Shown piece after piece: positions 18,417 through 26,565 of a DNA stretch of 64,000 nucleotides (positions are counted from its first letter, which is position 1; each line of letters opens with the position of its first letter). This DNA is from Saprospiraceae bacterium UBA7687 (GTDB lineage: Bacteria > Bacteroidota > Bacteroidia > Chitinophagales > Saprospiraceae), in contig DLGT01000096.1 in assembly GCA_002482845.1 (NCBI GenBank), positions 62,001-126,000 of the forward strand, in the 5' to 3' direction. The notes under the pieces were generated by a model. The model did no database searches, was not told the origin of the DNA, and saw only the letters and a list, made by a program, of their open reading frames with translations. The position numbers were made by a program, and so were the translations under genes.

Positions 18417-19766
18417 TTATTTACAACCTAGATCGATCTGTGACTGCACGTCATTATTCGGAAAACAATTACCTGAATATACAGAAACGGGTTTGTATCT
18501 GCTCATAAGTGGATCATACAATCCATTAGCAAGGAATTCTGTAAGGTCACTGACTTCTGTATCTGTCAGGAATAAAGGTCTGAATTGGCCATCTATCCGA
18601 TACTTTTCTATCCTTGGATTTTCTGAAACACCATTATTAAAGTATTCTACCACTTCTCTCAGACTTGTCTTGGAAGAACCGTGGAAATAAAATCCTGCAT
18701 CTTTTAAGTTGTATAGTTGGGGTACTTTAAATTTGTACAAGTCTGCATCTTTTAAGGTGAAACTCGCTCTGCCTTTGCTCCTACCATCATCGGTTTTGTA
18801 CACTAGGTAATCGTTTTGGTCTAAGTCTTTGACACCAATCGCTGCAAATCGCTGACCATTGAGGGATGGACTATTGTGGCAATTGACACATTGGGCTTTT
18901 CCAAAGAATAACATGGCCCCATTTTTCTGAGATTCAGTCATGGCATTCTGATCTCCACGCAACCACTTTTGGAATGGTGCTTGATTGGTCAATATCGTCC
19001 TGAAATAGGCAGAGATCGCATGAGATGCTGTCTGCAAGGTATATCTTTGGTTTTCAGGGATGTCATAAAAGGCATTGTCAAATAAAGCAGTATATCCGAG
19101 TTTGTCCATCAATTCTTTGTTGATATCCTGACGGTGTGTGATCAGTGCTCTAGTCACTACGGCTTCGAGTCCTTCGCGGTTTTCTTTATTGATAGAGGTG
19201 AGTGGATCTGCTACGCCCCATACACTTTCTGTACCTGCATTCATACCATAAGAACCGAAAGAACCATTCCACAATGGATTGCGGACATAAGCTAGATTGA
19301 TGACGGGAAGTGGTCTAGCGCCTTGGGCATCTACTTCGTTGCCTTCATAGTTTGGACTTATAGCCCTTCCTTCACCATGATGTCCGAATCCCAATGCACC
19401 GTCTGCTATACCTTGAAATCTTCCTGCGGTAAAACCTATCTCAGGAATGTGGCAAGAACTGCAAGAGTAAGTCGCTACAGATTCCGCTTTTTTGGCTGTC
19501 ATACCGATGCCTGTTTCATAAAACAACATATTGCCTAGGGCAACTTTTGGGTAGGTGATTGGGTTCTTTGGATCTTGGTTGGGGATGTAATCGTAGTTAT
19601 TGCCAGAAGGCATGGTGTAAAAATCTACATCACCTGTAAAACTTTTTGCTTTTAGCAACTCAATCAGGGCTGCATCTACATCTGTATCTGTCTCGACGAT
19701 GGTGGGTTCGTGGGTACAGCTAAAAGTAAAACTTATCAAAATTAAAAATAAACCTAATTTGCTCAT
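18417..19766 (-). CDS. Di-heme cytochrome c peroxidase/MauG family lipoprotein
   Basis: 449 residues. It begins with a lipoprotein signal ending at Cys17 (LISFTFSC), so it is periplasmic and lipid-anchored. Two c-type heme sites are visible: CSSCH at 102-106 and CVNCH at 293-297. This is the pattern of bacterial cytochrome c peroxidases, which reduce hydrogen peroxide with electrons from cytochromes; related MauG enzymes modify proteins. Length is somewhat above the usual peroxidase size, with a short N-terminal extension. It is divergent from a DoxX-like gene, and its promoter has a CRP-type operator at about -41, consistent with activation by the Crp/Fnr regulator encoded 1 kb away. Confidence 0.85.
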   Translation of the reverse strand: MSKLGLFLILISFTFSCTHEPTIVETDTDVDAALIELLKAKSFTGDVDFYTMPSGNNYDYIPNQDPKNPITYPKVALGNMLFYETGIGMTAKKAESVATYSCSSCHIPEIGFTAGRFQGIADGALGFGHHGEGRAISPNYEGNEVDAQGARPLPVINLAYVRNPLWNGSFGSYGMNAGTESVWGVADPLTSINKENREGLEAVVTRALITHRQDINKELMDKLGYTALFDNAFYDIPENQRYTLQTASHAISAYFRTILTNQAPFQKWLRGDQNAMTESQKNGAMLFFGKAQCVNCHNSPSLNGQRFAAIGVKDLDQNDYLVYKTDDGRSKGRASFTLKDADLYKFKVPQLYNLKDAGFYFHGSSKTSLREVVEYFNNGVSENPRIEKYRIDGQFRPLFLTDTEVSDLTEFLANGLYDPLMSRYKPVSVYSGNCFPNNDVQSQIDLGCK

Positions 19767-19798
19767 GGGTCGATATATTTAACATAAATAATAGGAGG

Positions 19799-19843
19799 CA
19801 AAAGTAAGGTCTTAGATCAGTCTGAAATGTGACGTGCATCACA
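19799..19843 (-). promoter_or_regulatory. Peroxidase promoter with CRP-type operator
   Basis: The -7 box TACTTTTG reads from 19806 to 19799 on the minus strand. TGTGACGTGCATCACA at 19828-19843 has perfect TGTGA-N6-TCACA arms and is centred 29.5 bp before that box, about -41, a class II activator position. Confidence 0.65.
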
Positions 19844-19867
19844 CTTTGGAAAAAATATGCTATAAAA

Positions 19868-19879
19868 TGATATATATCA
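19868..19879. promoter_or_regulatory. FNR-like palindrome in the divergent region
   Basis: TGATATATATCA is a perfect 12-bp palindrome that fits the core of the FNR site TTGAT-N4-ATCAA. It lies between the CRP-type site and the DoxX-like gene, about 67 bp before the likely start of the latter. Confidence 0.35.
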
Positions 19880-19980
19880 GTTTTTACGAAAATCTAAAGC
19901 TATTTGACTTCAATATTTAACTTTTATTAAATCTTTGCAACATCTTTTTTTACATCATCCAACTCAAAACCCAAAAGTAT

Positions 19981-20391
19981 ATGAAGACGGTATCGATTAG
20001 TAAGACATCACTTTTATTATTGAGAATCAGTATAGGTATCGTTTTTGTGTGGTTTGGAGTACTCAAGTTTTTTCCAGGTTATAGTCCCGCTGAGGACCTC
20101 GCTGCCAATACGATCAATAAACTGACGATTGATCTCATATCTTCTCCTTTGAATAAAAACTTATTAGCTATTTTGGAAGTGGGTATAGGACTGTTTTTAG
20201 TCATCGGCATTTGGCGAAAACCAGTACTTATTTTATTATTGGGTCATATGATTTGCACGTTCACGCCATTGTTCTTTTTTCCTGAATTATCCTTCAAAAC
20301 AGCTCCATTTGTTTTTACATTAGTCGGTCAGTACATCATGAAAAACATCATCATCATCTGCGCGGCATTGGTGTTGTGGCAAGATGAATGA
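19981..20391 (+). CDS. DoxX/DUF417-like inner-membrane protein
   Basis: 136 residues with four predicted membrane helices. The first helix and loop (LLLLRISIGIVFVWFGVLKF, then FPGYSPAEDLAANTI) resemble DoxX and the related DUF417/YkgB group; later helices are NKNLLAILEVGIGLFLVIGI, LILLLGHMICTFTPLFFF and IIIICAALVLW. The family is tied to thiosulfate:quinone oxidoreductase or redox-stress membrane complexes, with no firm activity for this group. It shares a regulatory region with the di-heme peroxidase. The -7 box is imperfect (AATCTTTG at 19930). Confidence 0.7.
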   Translation: MKTVSISKTSLLLLRISIGIVFVWFGVLKFFPGYSPAEDLAANTINKLTIDLISSPLNKNLLAILEVGIGLFLVIGIWRKPVLILLLGHMICTFTPLFFFPELSFKTAPFVFTLVGQYIMKNIIIICAALVLWQDE

Positions 20392-20538
20392 AGTTAAAAA
20401 GTTAATATTTTAGTGTAAGTAAACTTGCTTGATTGTATTCAAGAATCTTTACAAAAACTATATCTTCAAACAGGCTAGAAGCCTAAAGATATTGTATATT
20501 AGCGAGACGCTAAGACAAACGAACACTATACCGTTCGT

Positions 20539-20737
20539 CGTAGCTTCCAAGCTACGTTGCAGTATCATCAGGCATCCTTGCCTAAGTGTACATCAATTAT
20601 AACATCAAATAGTCTAGAAGTCTTGTGATATGGTATTTTAGTGGGCCCGTAACAAAGCCTGAAAAGGCTTTAATTTTAATAACCGTAGGTGTAACCTACG
20701 GTAAAAATGACTTAAAAAAACAAGCCTGAAGGGCTTG
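20539..20737. repeat. Cluster of REP-like palindromes
   Basis: The 413-bp gap 20392-20804 has no gene but at least five short palindromes: CGTAGCTTCCAAGCTACG (20539), AGGCATCCTTGCCT (20570), AAGCCTGAAAAGGCTT (20655), CCGTAGGTGTAACCTACGG (20683) and CAAGCCTGAAGGGCTTG (20721). Such clusters are typical of REP-like elements moved by RAYT transposases; no transposase is present here. Confidence 0.6.
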
Positions 20738-20804
20738 AATTAAATAGCTTATGAAGCTTGTTTTTAATTTAACAAAGTACAATTAAAGAACTTTGTTATG
20801 TAAA

Positions 20805-21515
20805 CTAACCCATAGTCATAGCCACCAATCTTTTCTCATCCAAGATCAATATGTTTTTTCCTGATAACTCGATGATACCTAATCCTTTGAGTTTGGATAA
20901 TGATCGGGTGGCAGACTCTCTAGTGGTTCCTGCCATATTTGCCATATCTTCTCTTGATATTTGAATCTTTAAGGCATGGGATGTATCATCTACACCATAT
21001 TTTTCTTTTAATACCATAAGACATTCTGAGATCCTGACCAGAACAGATTGTTGGGCTGTGGTGGTGATTTTTCGTTCTGCTTCTTTTAATTCACATGCCA
21101 ATAAATTGGCAAACTTTAGGATTAGTTTTCCATTGTGTTCTACCAACTCATAAAACAAGTTCCTAGGAAAATAACAGATCTTGGTGTCTTCTAAAGCTTC
21201 AGCCGAACTAGAGTGGACATCGTTGCCGAAGATCGCTCTATGGCCTAGAACATCACCGCTTTTGAGCATTTGGACGATTTGGTCTTTGCCATCAGCACCC
21301 ATTTGTACTAGTTTTACTTTGCCGGAACGAATACAAAAAAGTCCTTTGGGCATGGCCCCTTCTTTAAATACAAGATTTCCCTTTTTGACGTGTAAAGTCT
21401 TTTTGATACCATCCAATTGACCTAAAGACTGCTCATCCAAATTATGGAACATAGATACATCAAACTGTGCACAGGCGCTACAATTTTGACAATGAGTGGA
21501 AGGACCTTTAGGCAT
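20805..21515 (-). CDS. Crp/Fnr family transcriptional regulator with CRP-type recognition helix
   Basis: 236 residues. An N-terminal cyclic-nucleotide-binding-like barrel (KKGNLVFKEGAMPKGLFCIR, SGKVKLVQMG, LKSGDVLGHRAIFG) is followed by a dimerisation helix and a winged HTH (ISREDMANMAGTTRESATRS). The N-terminus carries Cys9, Cys12 and Cys15, a possible iron-sulfur or redox sensor, but the FNR spacing is not reproduced. In the recognition helix the pattern Arg-Glu-x-x-x-Arg matches E. coli CRP, which reads TGTGA; exactly this site lies upstream of the peroxidase gene. Its own promoter (TAATTTTG, 21534-21541) lies between 9-bp inverted arms that may serve autoregulation. The effector is unknown. 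Confidence 0.85.
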   Translation of the reverse strand: MPKGPSTHCQNCSACAQFDVSMFHNLDEQSLGQLDGIKKTLHVKKGNLVFKEGAMPKGLFCIRSGKVKLVQMGADGKDQIVQMLKSGDVLGHRAIFGNDVHSSSAEALEDTKICYFPRNLFYELVEHNGKLILKFANLLACELKEAERKITTTAQQSVLVRISECLMVLKEKYGVDDTSHALKIQISREDMANMAGTTRESATRSLSKLKGLGIIELSGKNILILDEKRLVAMTMG

Positions 21516-21530
21516 GATACTATGAACTTA

Positions 21531-21573
21531 CCACAAAATTACAAATACATTTACATATATATCTATTTTGTGG
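21531..21573 (-). promoter_or_regulatory. Promoter of the Crp/Fnr gene with inverted repeat
   Basis: TAATTTTG (21541 down to 21534) fits TAnnTTTG. Arms CCACAAAAT (21531-21539) and ATTTTGTGG (21565-21573) are perfect inverted repeats, so a looped or autoregulatory operator is possible. Confidence 0.45.
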
Positions 21574-21692
21574 TTGTAAAATGGTCAGCAGCGAATTTTG
21601 ATAGTTTAAATCCGTCTTGGATCGAATTGAGATACCAATTTATATCTGCTATGTTTCATTGATATTTCTTGGTCATTTAAGTTTGTGTATAA

Positions 21693-22232
21693 TTAATTCT
21701 TCTTTTTCCATTCTTTGGCTAGTATGGCATAAATCACATCATCGACCCATTTGCCATGAAAAAACAAACTTTCTTTAAAGTGTGCTTCTTTTCTAAATTC
21801 TAATCGCTCCACTAGTCTCATAGAATCAAGATTTATTGGGTCAATAGATGCGATGATTCGATGTTTGTTTAAGGAATGCACTAGATAATCAATGATCTCT
21901 GATAGTGCTTCTGTCATATATCCATGGCCACGATATCTTTTGTCTAATGTGTATCCTATTTCTACTTGATTGTTTTCAGGACCTAAAAAGTGAATTCCCA
22001 CATCTCCGATCACCTGATTACTTGCTTGTTCTAAAAGCACTAATTGGTACCATGTGTCTGGCACATTCATGATCTTAGATGTTTTGTTGATAAAATTTTC
22101 GATATCATCTATAGACGATGGAACCATGCTTAAATATTGGTTAGTTTCTGCATCGGAGCGATATGTGTATAAAGACTCTTTATCATCCATACTGACAGGG
22201 CGTACCATTAATCTTTTTGTTTTAATGTCCAT
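21693..22232 (-). CDS. GNAT acetyltransferase, RimJ/RimL type
   Basis: 179 residues, the usual length of the RimJ/RimL-like group. The opening TKRLMVRPVSMDDKESLYTY is typical, the acetyl-CoA site is IGYTLDKRYRGHGYMTEALS, and the end segment MRLVERLEFRKEAHFKESLF with GKWVDDVIYAILAKEW is a family hallmark. Members acetylate N-terminal amines of ribosomal proteins or small molecules; the substrate cannot be told from sequence. It is a single gene with no clear promoter box upstream. Confidence 0.85.
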   Translation of the reverse strand: MDIKTKRLMVRPVSMDDKESLYTYRSDAETNQYLSMVPSSIDDIENFINKTSKIMNVPDTWYQLVLLEQASNQVIGDVGIHFLGPENNQVEIGYTLDKRYRGHGYMTEALSEIIDYLVHSLNKHRIIASIDPINLDSMRLVERLEFRKEAHFKESLFFHGKWVDDVIYAILAKEWKKKN

Positions 22233-22389
22233 TGGCTTTTATATTTGATGGTTATCTCAATGCTACTAGTGTGTTGGCATCAAAATGAAGGTATTCAAAA
22301 TTATATATTTTATGACCATGTAAATATATAATTGTTTTTTACAGCGGATAAGTTTTCTGTTAAATATTCATTAAAATGTGTGCTAAATT

Positions 22390-22422
22390 AGACCTTATAG
22401 GTTTTCGAAACCTATAAGGTCT
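22390..22422. repeat. Perfect palindromic element
   Basis: Arms AGACCTTATAGGTTT and AAACCTATAAGGTCT are perfect 15-bp inverted repeats around TCG. No T run follows, so it is not a standard terminator; it resembles a REP-type element. The rest of the gap 22233-22498 shows nothing else. Confidence 0.7.
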
Positions 22423-22498
22423 GGGGCGAACTATTGGATATACTTCTGATAAAATAGACCATTGGTAGATATATTTTTTATGAGCGATATCAATAATA

Positions 22499-22506
22499 TA
22501 CCTTTG
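22499..22506 (+). promoter_or_regulatory. -7 promoter box of the DUF4440-like lipoprotein gene
   Basis: TACCTTTG lies 30 nt before the ATG at 22537 and fits TAnnTTTG. Confidence 0.5.
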
Positions 22507-22536
22507 ATGATTTGAAATCAGAACAAATCATAAAAT

Positions 22537-23019
22537 ATGAATACCAAAACCATTTTTCTTTCACTGACGGTAGCATTGTTATTAAATGCTTGTGCATCAT
22601 CAAAACAGACCGCGCCTTTGGGTGGGATAGTATATACCCCGGTTTCTAAAGAAGTCTATGATGAGATCGTAGCAATAGACAAGAAGTTTTTTGATGCTTA
22701 CAATACCTGTGATTTGTCGACTGCGGATAGCCTGCTGTCAGATGATATTGAGTTTTACCACGATTTGGGTGGACTCAGTACTTCCAAAACTCAAATTATG
22801 AATGGACTAAAAAACAATATCTGTGGCAAAGTCACAAGGGTATTAAAAGAAGGAAGCATAGAAGTATATCCGATCAAGGATTACGGTGCTGTTCAAATGG
22901 GCCAACATGGTTTTTACAACCGTGCTGAAAAGAATGAAATCAAATATTCAAAATTTGTCCACATTTGGCGATTAGATGGTGGCGCTTGGCGATTGACAAG
23001 GGTAGTGAGTCTGCATTGA
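22537..23019 (+). CDS. NTF2-like (DUF4440) lipoprotein
   Basis: 160 residues with a lipoprotein signal (FLSLTVALLLNACASS; Cys19 lipidated). The mature part is one NTF2-like cone domain: IVAIDKKFFDAYNTCDLSTA, DSLLSDDIEFYHDLGG, then the strands YGAVQMGQHGFY and FVHIWRLDGGAWRLTRVVS. DUF4440 and SnoaL-like proteins of this size bind or turn over small molecules, or act as detoxifying helpers; no catalytic residues can be named with confidence. It is monocistronic. Confidence 0.8.
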   Translation: MNTKTIFLSLTVALLLNACASSKQTAPLGGIVYTPVSKEVYDEIVAIDKKFFDAYNTCDLSTADSLLSDDIEFYHDLGGLSTSKTQIMNGLKNNICGKVTRVLKEGSIEVYPIKDYGAVQMGQHGFYNRAEKNEIKYSKFVHIWRLDGGAWRLTRVVSLH

Positions 23020-23120
23020 GAAGGTGATTTTTTTAAATTAAGCGATAATTCACCATATTTTGTAGAATAAATAGGAACGATATTATTTTTATATTTACAT
23101 TTGTATAAAAATAAAAACCT

Positions 23121-23360
23121 ATGATTAATTTAATTAGTTTGATTTTCGGAATCGGTGGACAAGAGTTGCTTGTTATCTTTTTAGTGTTGTTTGTAGGACT
23201 ATTTCCTATTTATTACATGATCAAAATATTACTAAGCCCTTATCTGTCTACAAACTCAAAGATACTATGGGTTTTGGCCATTTTTGCTTTATCCTTTATT
23301 GGACTGATCGCTTTCTATTTCAGTGACGATTATGAAAGAATGAAGGGAGAATACGCATAA
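23121..23360 (+). CDS. Small two-helix membrane protein, PLDc_N-like
   Basis: 79 residues with two membrane helices: about 13-35 (LLVIFLVLFVGLFPIYYMIK) and 47-67 (ILWVLAIFALSFIGLIAFYF). The layout of helix, short loop with a small turn, helix, and a charged tail resembles the phospholipase D N-terminal helix family found alone in many Bacteroidota, where it has no known activity. No operon partner is evident. Confidence 0.5.
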   Translation: MINLISLIFGIGGQELLVIFLVLFVGLFPIYYMIKILLSPYLSTNSKILWVLAIFALSFIGLIAFYFSDDYERMKGEYA

Positions 23361-23534
23361 ATTTAGGAGTTAAATATGGCTTTTATTTAATGTGTGTACC
23401 ATTTTTTCATTCAATTTTATAAAATTTCTTTTATCTCCCTTCAGGGCGGGGTAAAACTAAAGTAATTTTATGAAGGTGTAATTTGGGAATACATTCATGA
23501 ATTCATATCTAAGCAAACACACCACGAATATATA
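23361..23534. other. Gap with no recognisable element
   Basis: AT-rich sequence without a terminator, repeat or coding frame that I can support. Confidence 0.4.
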
Positions 23535-23615
23535 TTATGCATGTTTTTCTTTCGAAACGATTTCCATCTTTAGGTACTCAAGTTCTATAAGAGTTTGTAT
23601 TTCAGTTTGATCCAT
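23535..23615 (-). CDS. Possible 26-residue small protein
   Basis: A short ORF (MDQTEIQTLIELEYLKMEIV, ending SKEKHA) whose ATG lies 15 nt after a minus-strand box TATCTTTG at 23638-23631. The sequence is amphipathic and helical. A longer overlapping frame on the same strand runs across this promoter and is rejected. Expression is unproven. Confidence 0.25.
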   Translation of the reverse strand: MDQTEIQTLIELEYLKMEIVSKEKHA

Positions 23616-23630
23616 AACTTTAATATTAAA

Positions 23631-23638
23631 CAAAGATA
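23631..23638 (-). promoter_or_regulatory. Possible -7 box of the 26-residue ORF
   Basis: TATCTTTG on the minus strand, a full TAnnTTTG match, 15 nt before the small ORF. Confidence 0.35.
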
Positions 23639-23802
23639 AGATAAATCTCTCTGTTTTATGCATTTGGGATGCGATTCTGGCATCTTTTTTATAAATGCCA
23701 TACTCTTTCCCAATAGCTCAAATAACTTCAAGATTTGACTGGGTAATCTGACAAGATAATCAAATTTAATGGTTTGCTTTGAAGATATTACTTGTATGGA
23801 TT

Positions 23803-23848
23803 TCACCTTTACAGGTGATGTTTGTAAAATCTTGCTAGTATAACTTTG
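23803..23848 (+). promoter_or_regulatory. Promoter with -7 box and shared operator (copy 1), LytTR gene
   Basis: TCACCTTTACAGGTGA (23803-23818) is a perfect inverted repeat with a 4-bp spacer. Its centre is 30.5 bp before the T of TAACTTTG (23841-23848), about -41.5. Confidence 0.7.
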
Positions 23849-23858
23849 CAGTAAAATC

Positions 23859-24296
23859 ATGACTGTTATGGCACTTGTTCAAATCAATAAAAACATTCGC
23901 TCCGAAACTGACATTGAATATTTACATCATAGAATAGCTTTACTTGAAAAACAATTAGCTACCTTTCAAGAAAGTAAGTCAGAAAACATTGGTGTTATGG
24001 TACATTCCAACGGCATACATCATTTAGTATTTCCAAATCAGATCAAGTATTTGACATCCGAAAGTAACTATTCATACATTTATCTCAGTTCGGGCTTAAG
24101 GTTATTTACTTCCAAGACTCTAAAATATTGGCTTGACAAGTTTGAAAGCGAAAATATAATTAGAATACATCGAGGTATTGCTGTTAATCCTTCTTTCATA
24201 AGTAAAATCAATAAATCAGATAAAACCATTTTACTTGACGATGGTACAGTTTTGGCCTATTCTCGGAATTTAGAGTTGAAGACTTATTTTATTTGA
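23859..24296 (+). CDS. LytTR-domain DNA-binding regulator without receiver domain
   Basis: 145 residues. Residues 15-40 form a predicted helical or coiled-coil lead (ETDIEYLHHRIALLEKQLAT). The rest is a LytTR domain: IKYLTSESNYSYIYLSSGLR, then TLKYWLDKF, IRIHRGIAVNPSFISKI and the closing DGTVLAYSRNL. LytTR domains bind DNA as response-regulator outputs; this one has no phosphoacceptor domain, so it may act through the helical part or a partner. Its promoter has the best copy of the shared operator, so it is part of, or the controller of, that regulon. The predicted start of transcription is only 7 nt before this ATG, so the in-frame ATG at 23868 is an alternative start. Confidence 0.85.
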   Translation: MTVMALVQINKNIRSETDIEYLHHRIALLEKQLATFQESKSENIGVMVHSNGIHHLVFPNQIKYLTSESNYSYIYLSSGLRLFTSKTLKYWLDKFESENIIRIHRGIAVNPSFISKINKSDKTILLDDGTVLAYSRNLELKTYFI

Positions 24297-24438
24297 ATGA
24301 TTAACTAATTGCTTATAAGAAGATTTCAGAATGTCATTTTCTCAATATTTCTTTTCAATAAGTAATGACATACTATATGGCTTAAACCACTATTAATTTT
24401 CTTTAAAAAAGGTGCTTAATGCTACCATCGTTGAAAAA

Positions 24439-24485
24439 TACTCTATATAGGTGATGTTTATAATTTTATATTGTCTGAATATTTG
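24439..24485 (+). promoter_or_regulatory. Possible shared operator (weak copy), first kinase operon
   Basis: TACTCTATATAGGTGA (24439-24454) has the conserved proximal half AGGTGA but a poor distal half. A near-box AATATTTG starts at 24478, giving 31.5 bp instead of 30.5. Confidence 0.35.
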
Positions 24486-24570
24486 CAAGTTAATGCTATA
24501 TTGCAATGAGTTTGTGACCTTAAGTATTAAAATGTACAAATTATTTTGATAAAATTTAGAAGTAATAATA

Positions 24571-26565
24571 ATGAATTTATCGCTTAGGAGGACGGTTGTA
24601 TCCCAGATTTTGATAATAGCTTCTCTTATAATTTTAGCTTATTCTGCCGTAGCGCAAAATAGAGAAAGCCTATTAAATAAAGCTTGGGAAGATTATGATA
24701 CTACATCTGCAATAGCTTGCTATGACCAAGGCAAAAAGGTGTTTGCCACTTCCATGGACTCTGCACTTATGTTTTTCGAGAAAGGCGCAGACATCTCCAT
24801 AAACCTAAACTTTAATCGAGGCAAAATACTTAATTGGCGCAGTATGGGCGCTGTTTTAGGTCGAATGGGTAGGTATGAAGAAGCTATTGATATTTTAGAA
24901 AAGGGATTACAATTGGTAGAGAAAGAAAAACTTCCAGTTTTAAATCGAGTGGACTTTTTAATTAACATAGGAGCTGCACATCACTTTGCTGGATTTACAG
25001 GTCGAGCTATTGAGACTTATATTGTCGCTGTGGACCTGACAAGAAAACATGGATTTGATGACAAACGTAGTATGTTGCTAAACAATCTTGGCATTTTTTA
25101 TCGTACACTTGATAGACATGAAGAAGCCATTGCGATTTATGAAGAGTCAATAGCCATTCGCACACTTAACAAGGATACTGCAGGTCTTGCTGGGGTCAAA
25201 CATAATATGGCGGCTGCATATTATAAGATAAATAATTATGATAAAGCATTGGAAAATTATAATGAATCCAGAAAGCTGTACAATTCCTTACACGCTTCCA
25301 AAGATTTGTTGATCAATCAGATTGCAGTAGGTGAAGTACTTACAGCAATGGGAAATTATAATGATGCAATAAAAACCCTTCAACCTTTATTAGGCAAAAA
25401 AGAAATTGCGGGAATTGATCACACCACCAAATACACCCTATTTGCGAGTATCTCAAGATCGTATCTGAAACAAAACAAATTCCAACAAGCGCTCATAACA
25501 CTCAATCAAATAGAGCCAATATTAGAATCATCAGATCTGTCTCCACAACGAATAGATTTTTCAGAGTTAAAGGCCACTGTGCTGACTTCTCTCGACAGAC
25601 ATGCCGAAGCCAATATTTACCTTAAAAAGTACATCAGAGAATCAAATGAAAAATCTAAACAACAAAGTAATGAATTACTCAAAGAGATGGAAACTAAATA
25701 TCTCAGCATTGAAAAAGATCACGAGATTTCGCTGTTAAACTCAAATAATGAAATTCAAAACTTGCAAATAGAAAAAAAGAATAAACAATTAATTTATTCG
25801 GGTATGGGTTTGTTTTTGGCAATACTTGCTTTGTATAGTTTTTATTTGGCTTACCGTACAAAAATCAAAGCCAATAAATCATTACAAACAAAGAATATTC
25901 AGCTACAAGAAGCCCTAGAAAGCAATAAAATGTTGGTCAAAGAAATCCATCATCGGGTAAAAAATAACTTGCAGGTCGTTTCTTCTCTATTGAACCTTCA
26001 GAGTCGTTTTGAACAAGATGATAGCGTCATAAAAGCCATCAATACAGGTAAATATCGTGTACAATCGATGTCGTTATTGCACCAAAGTTTATACTTAAAT
26101 GAAGATCTAAATAGCATTAATATTAAAAAATATTTTGAAAAACTTGCCATGAGTTTGGTCAAAGGGTTTCCACTTTTTGGTAAAGAAGTAAACCTTATAC
26201 TCGATATAGAAGATTTGCAACTTGATGTAGATGTTGTCGTACCCATGGGACTGATTGCAAATGAACTGATCACCAATTCACTAAAGTATGCCTACGAAAA
26301 TACGGAGCATTGTGAGCTGTATTTTAGCATCAAAGAGTCTGACAATGTAGTAAGACTGATTGTAAAAGATAACGGGATAGGAATAGGTTTTACAGAGTTG
26401 CCTGAAAGATCTACTTCTATGGGTATGCAATTGATAAAGTCGTTTGCCAATAAGATAAAATCAAAAATTGAAATAGATAACTTCAGAGGTACTGAATTTA
26501 AATTTACATTTGTAATACCCACTATTAAGTCTAATCTTAAAGTAATCAAAAATGTCGCAAGCTAA
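24571..26565 (+). CDS. TPR-sensor histidine kinase, HisKA_2 family
   Basis: 664 residues. A signal sequence or first helix (about 10-29) is followed by a periplasmic array of TPR units (EEAIDILEKGLQLVEKEK, EEAIAIYEESIAIRTLNK, KALENYNESRKLYNSL), a membrane helix near 411-428 (GMGLFLAILALYSFYLAY), a coiled coil, the HisKA_2 box KEIHHRVKNNLQVVSSLLNL with phospho-His at about 460, and an HATPase_c domain (GLIANELITNSLKYAYEN, VKDNGIGIG). It senses an unknown periplasmic signal and phosphorylates the LuxR-type regulator whose start overlaps its last 14 nt. A paralogous pair lies at 34392-36796 in reverse orientation. Confidence 0.9.
   Translation: MNLSLRRTVVSQILIIASLIILAYSAVAQNRESLLNKAWEDYDTTSAIACYDQGKKVFATSMDSALMFFEKGADISINLNFNRGKILNWRSMGAVLGRMGRYEEAIDILEKGLQLVEKEKLPVLNRVDFLINIGAAHHFAGFTGRAIETYIVAVDLTRKHGFDDKRSMLLNNLGIFYRTLDRHEEAIAIYEESIAIRTLNKDTAGLAGVKHNMAAAYYKINNYDKALENYNESRKLYNSLHASKDLLINQIAVGEVLTAMGNYNDAIKTLQPLLGKKEIAGIDHTTKYTLFASISRSYLKQNKFQQALITLNQIEPILESSDLSPQRIDFSELKATVLTSLDRHAEANIYLKKYIRESNEKSKQQSNELLKEMETKYLSIEKDHEISLLNSNNEIQNLQIEKKNKQLIYSGMGLFLAILALYSFYLAYRTKIKANKSLQTKNIQLQEALESNKMLVKEIHHRVKNNLQVVSSLLNLQSRFEQDDSVIKAINTGKYRVQSMSLLHQSLYLNEDLNSINIKKYFEKLAMSLVKGFPLFGKEVNLILDIEDLQLDVDVVVPMGLIANELITNSLKYAYENTEHCELYFSIKESDNVVRLIVKDNGIGIGFTELPERSTSMGMQLIKSFANKIKSKIEIDNFRGTEFKFTFVIPTIKSNLKVIKNVAS

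Noticed and set aside
23585..23860. 91-residue minus-strand ORF next to the LytTR gene
   Set aside because: It spans the shared operator and the LytTR -7 box and has no protein-like domain; the shorter ORF behind a -7 box is preferred.
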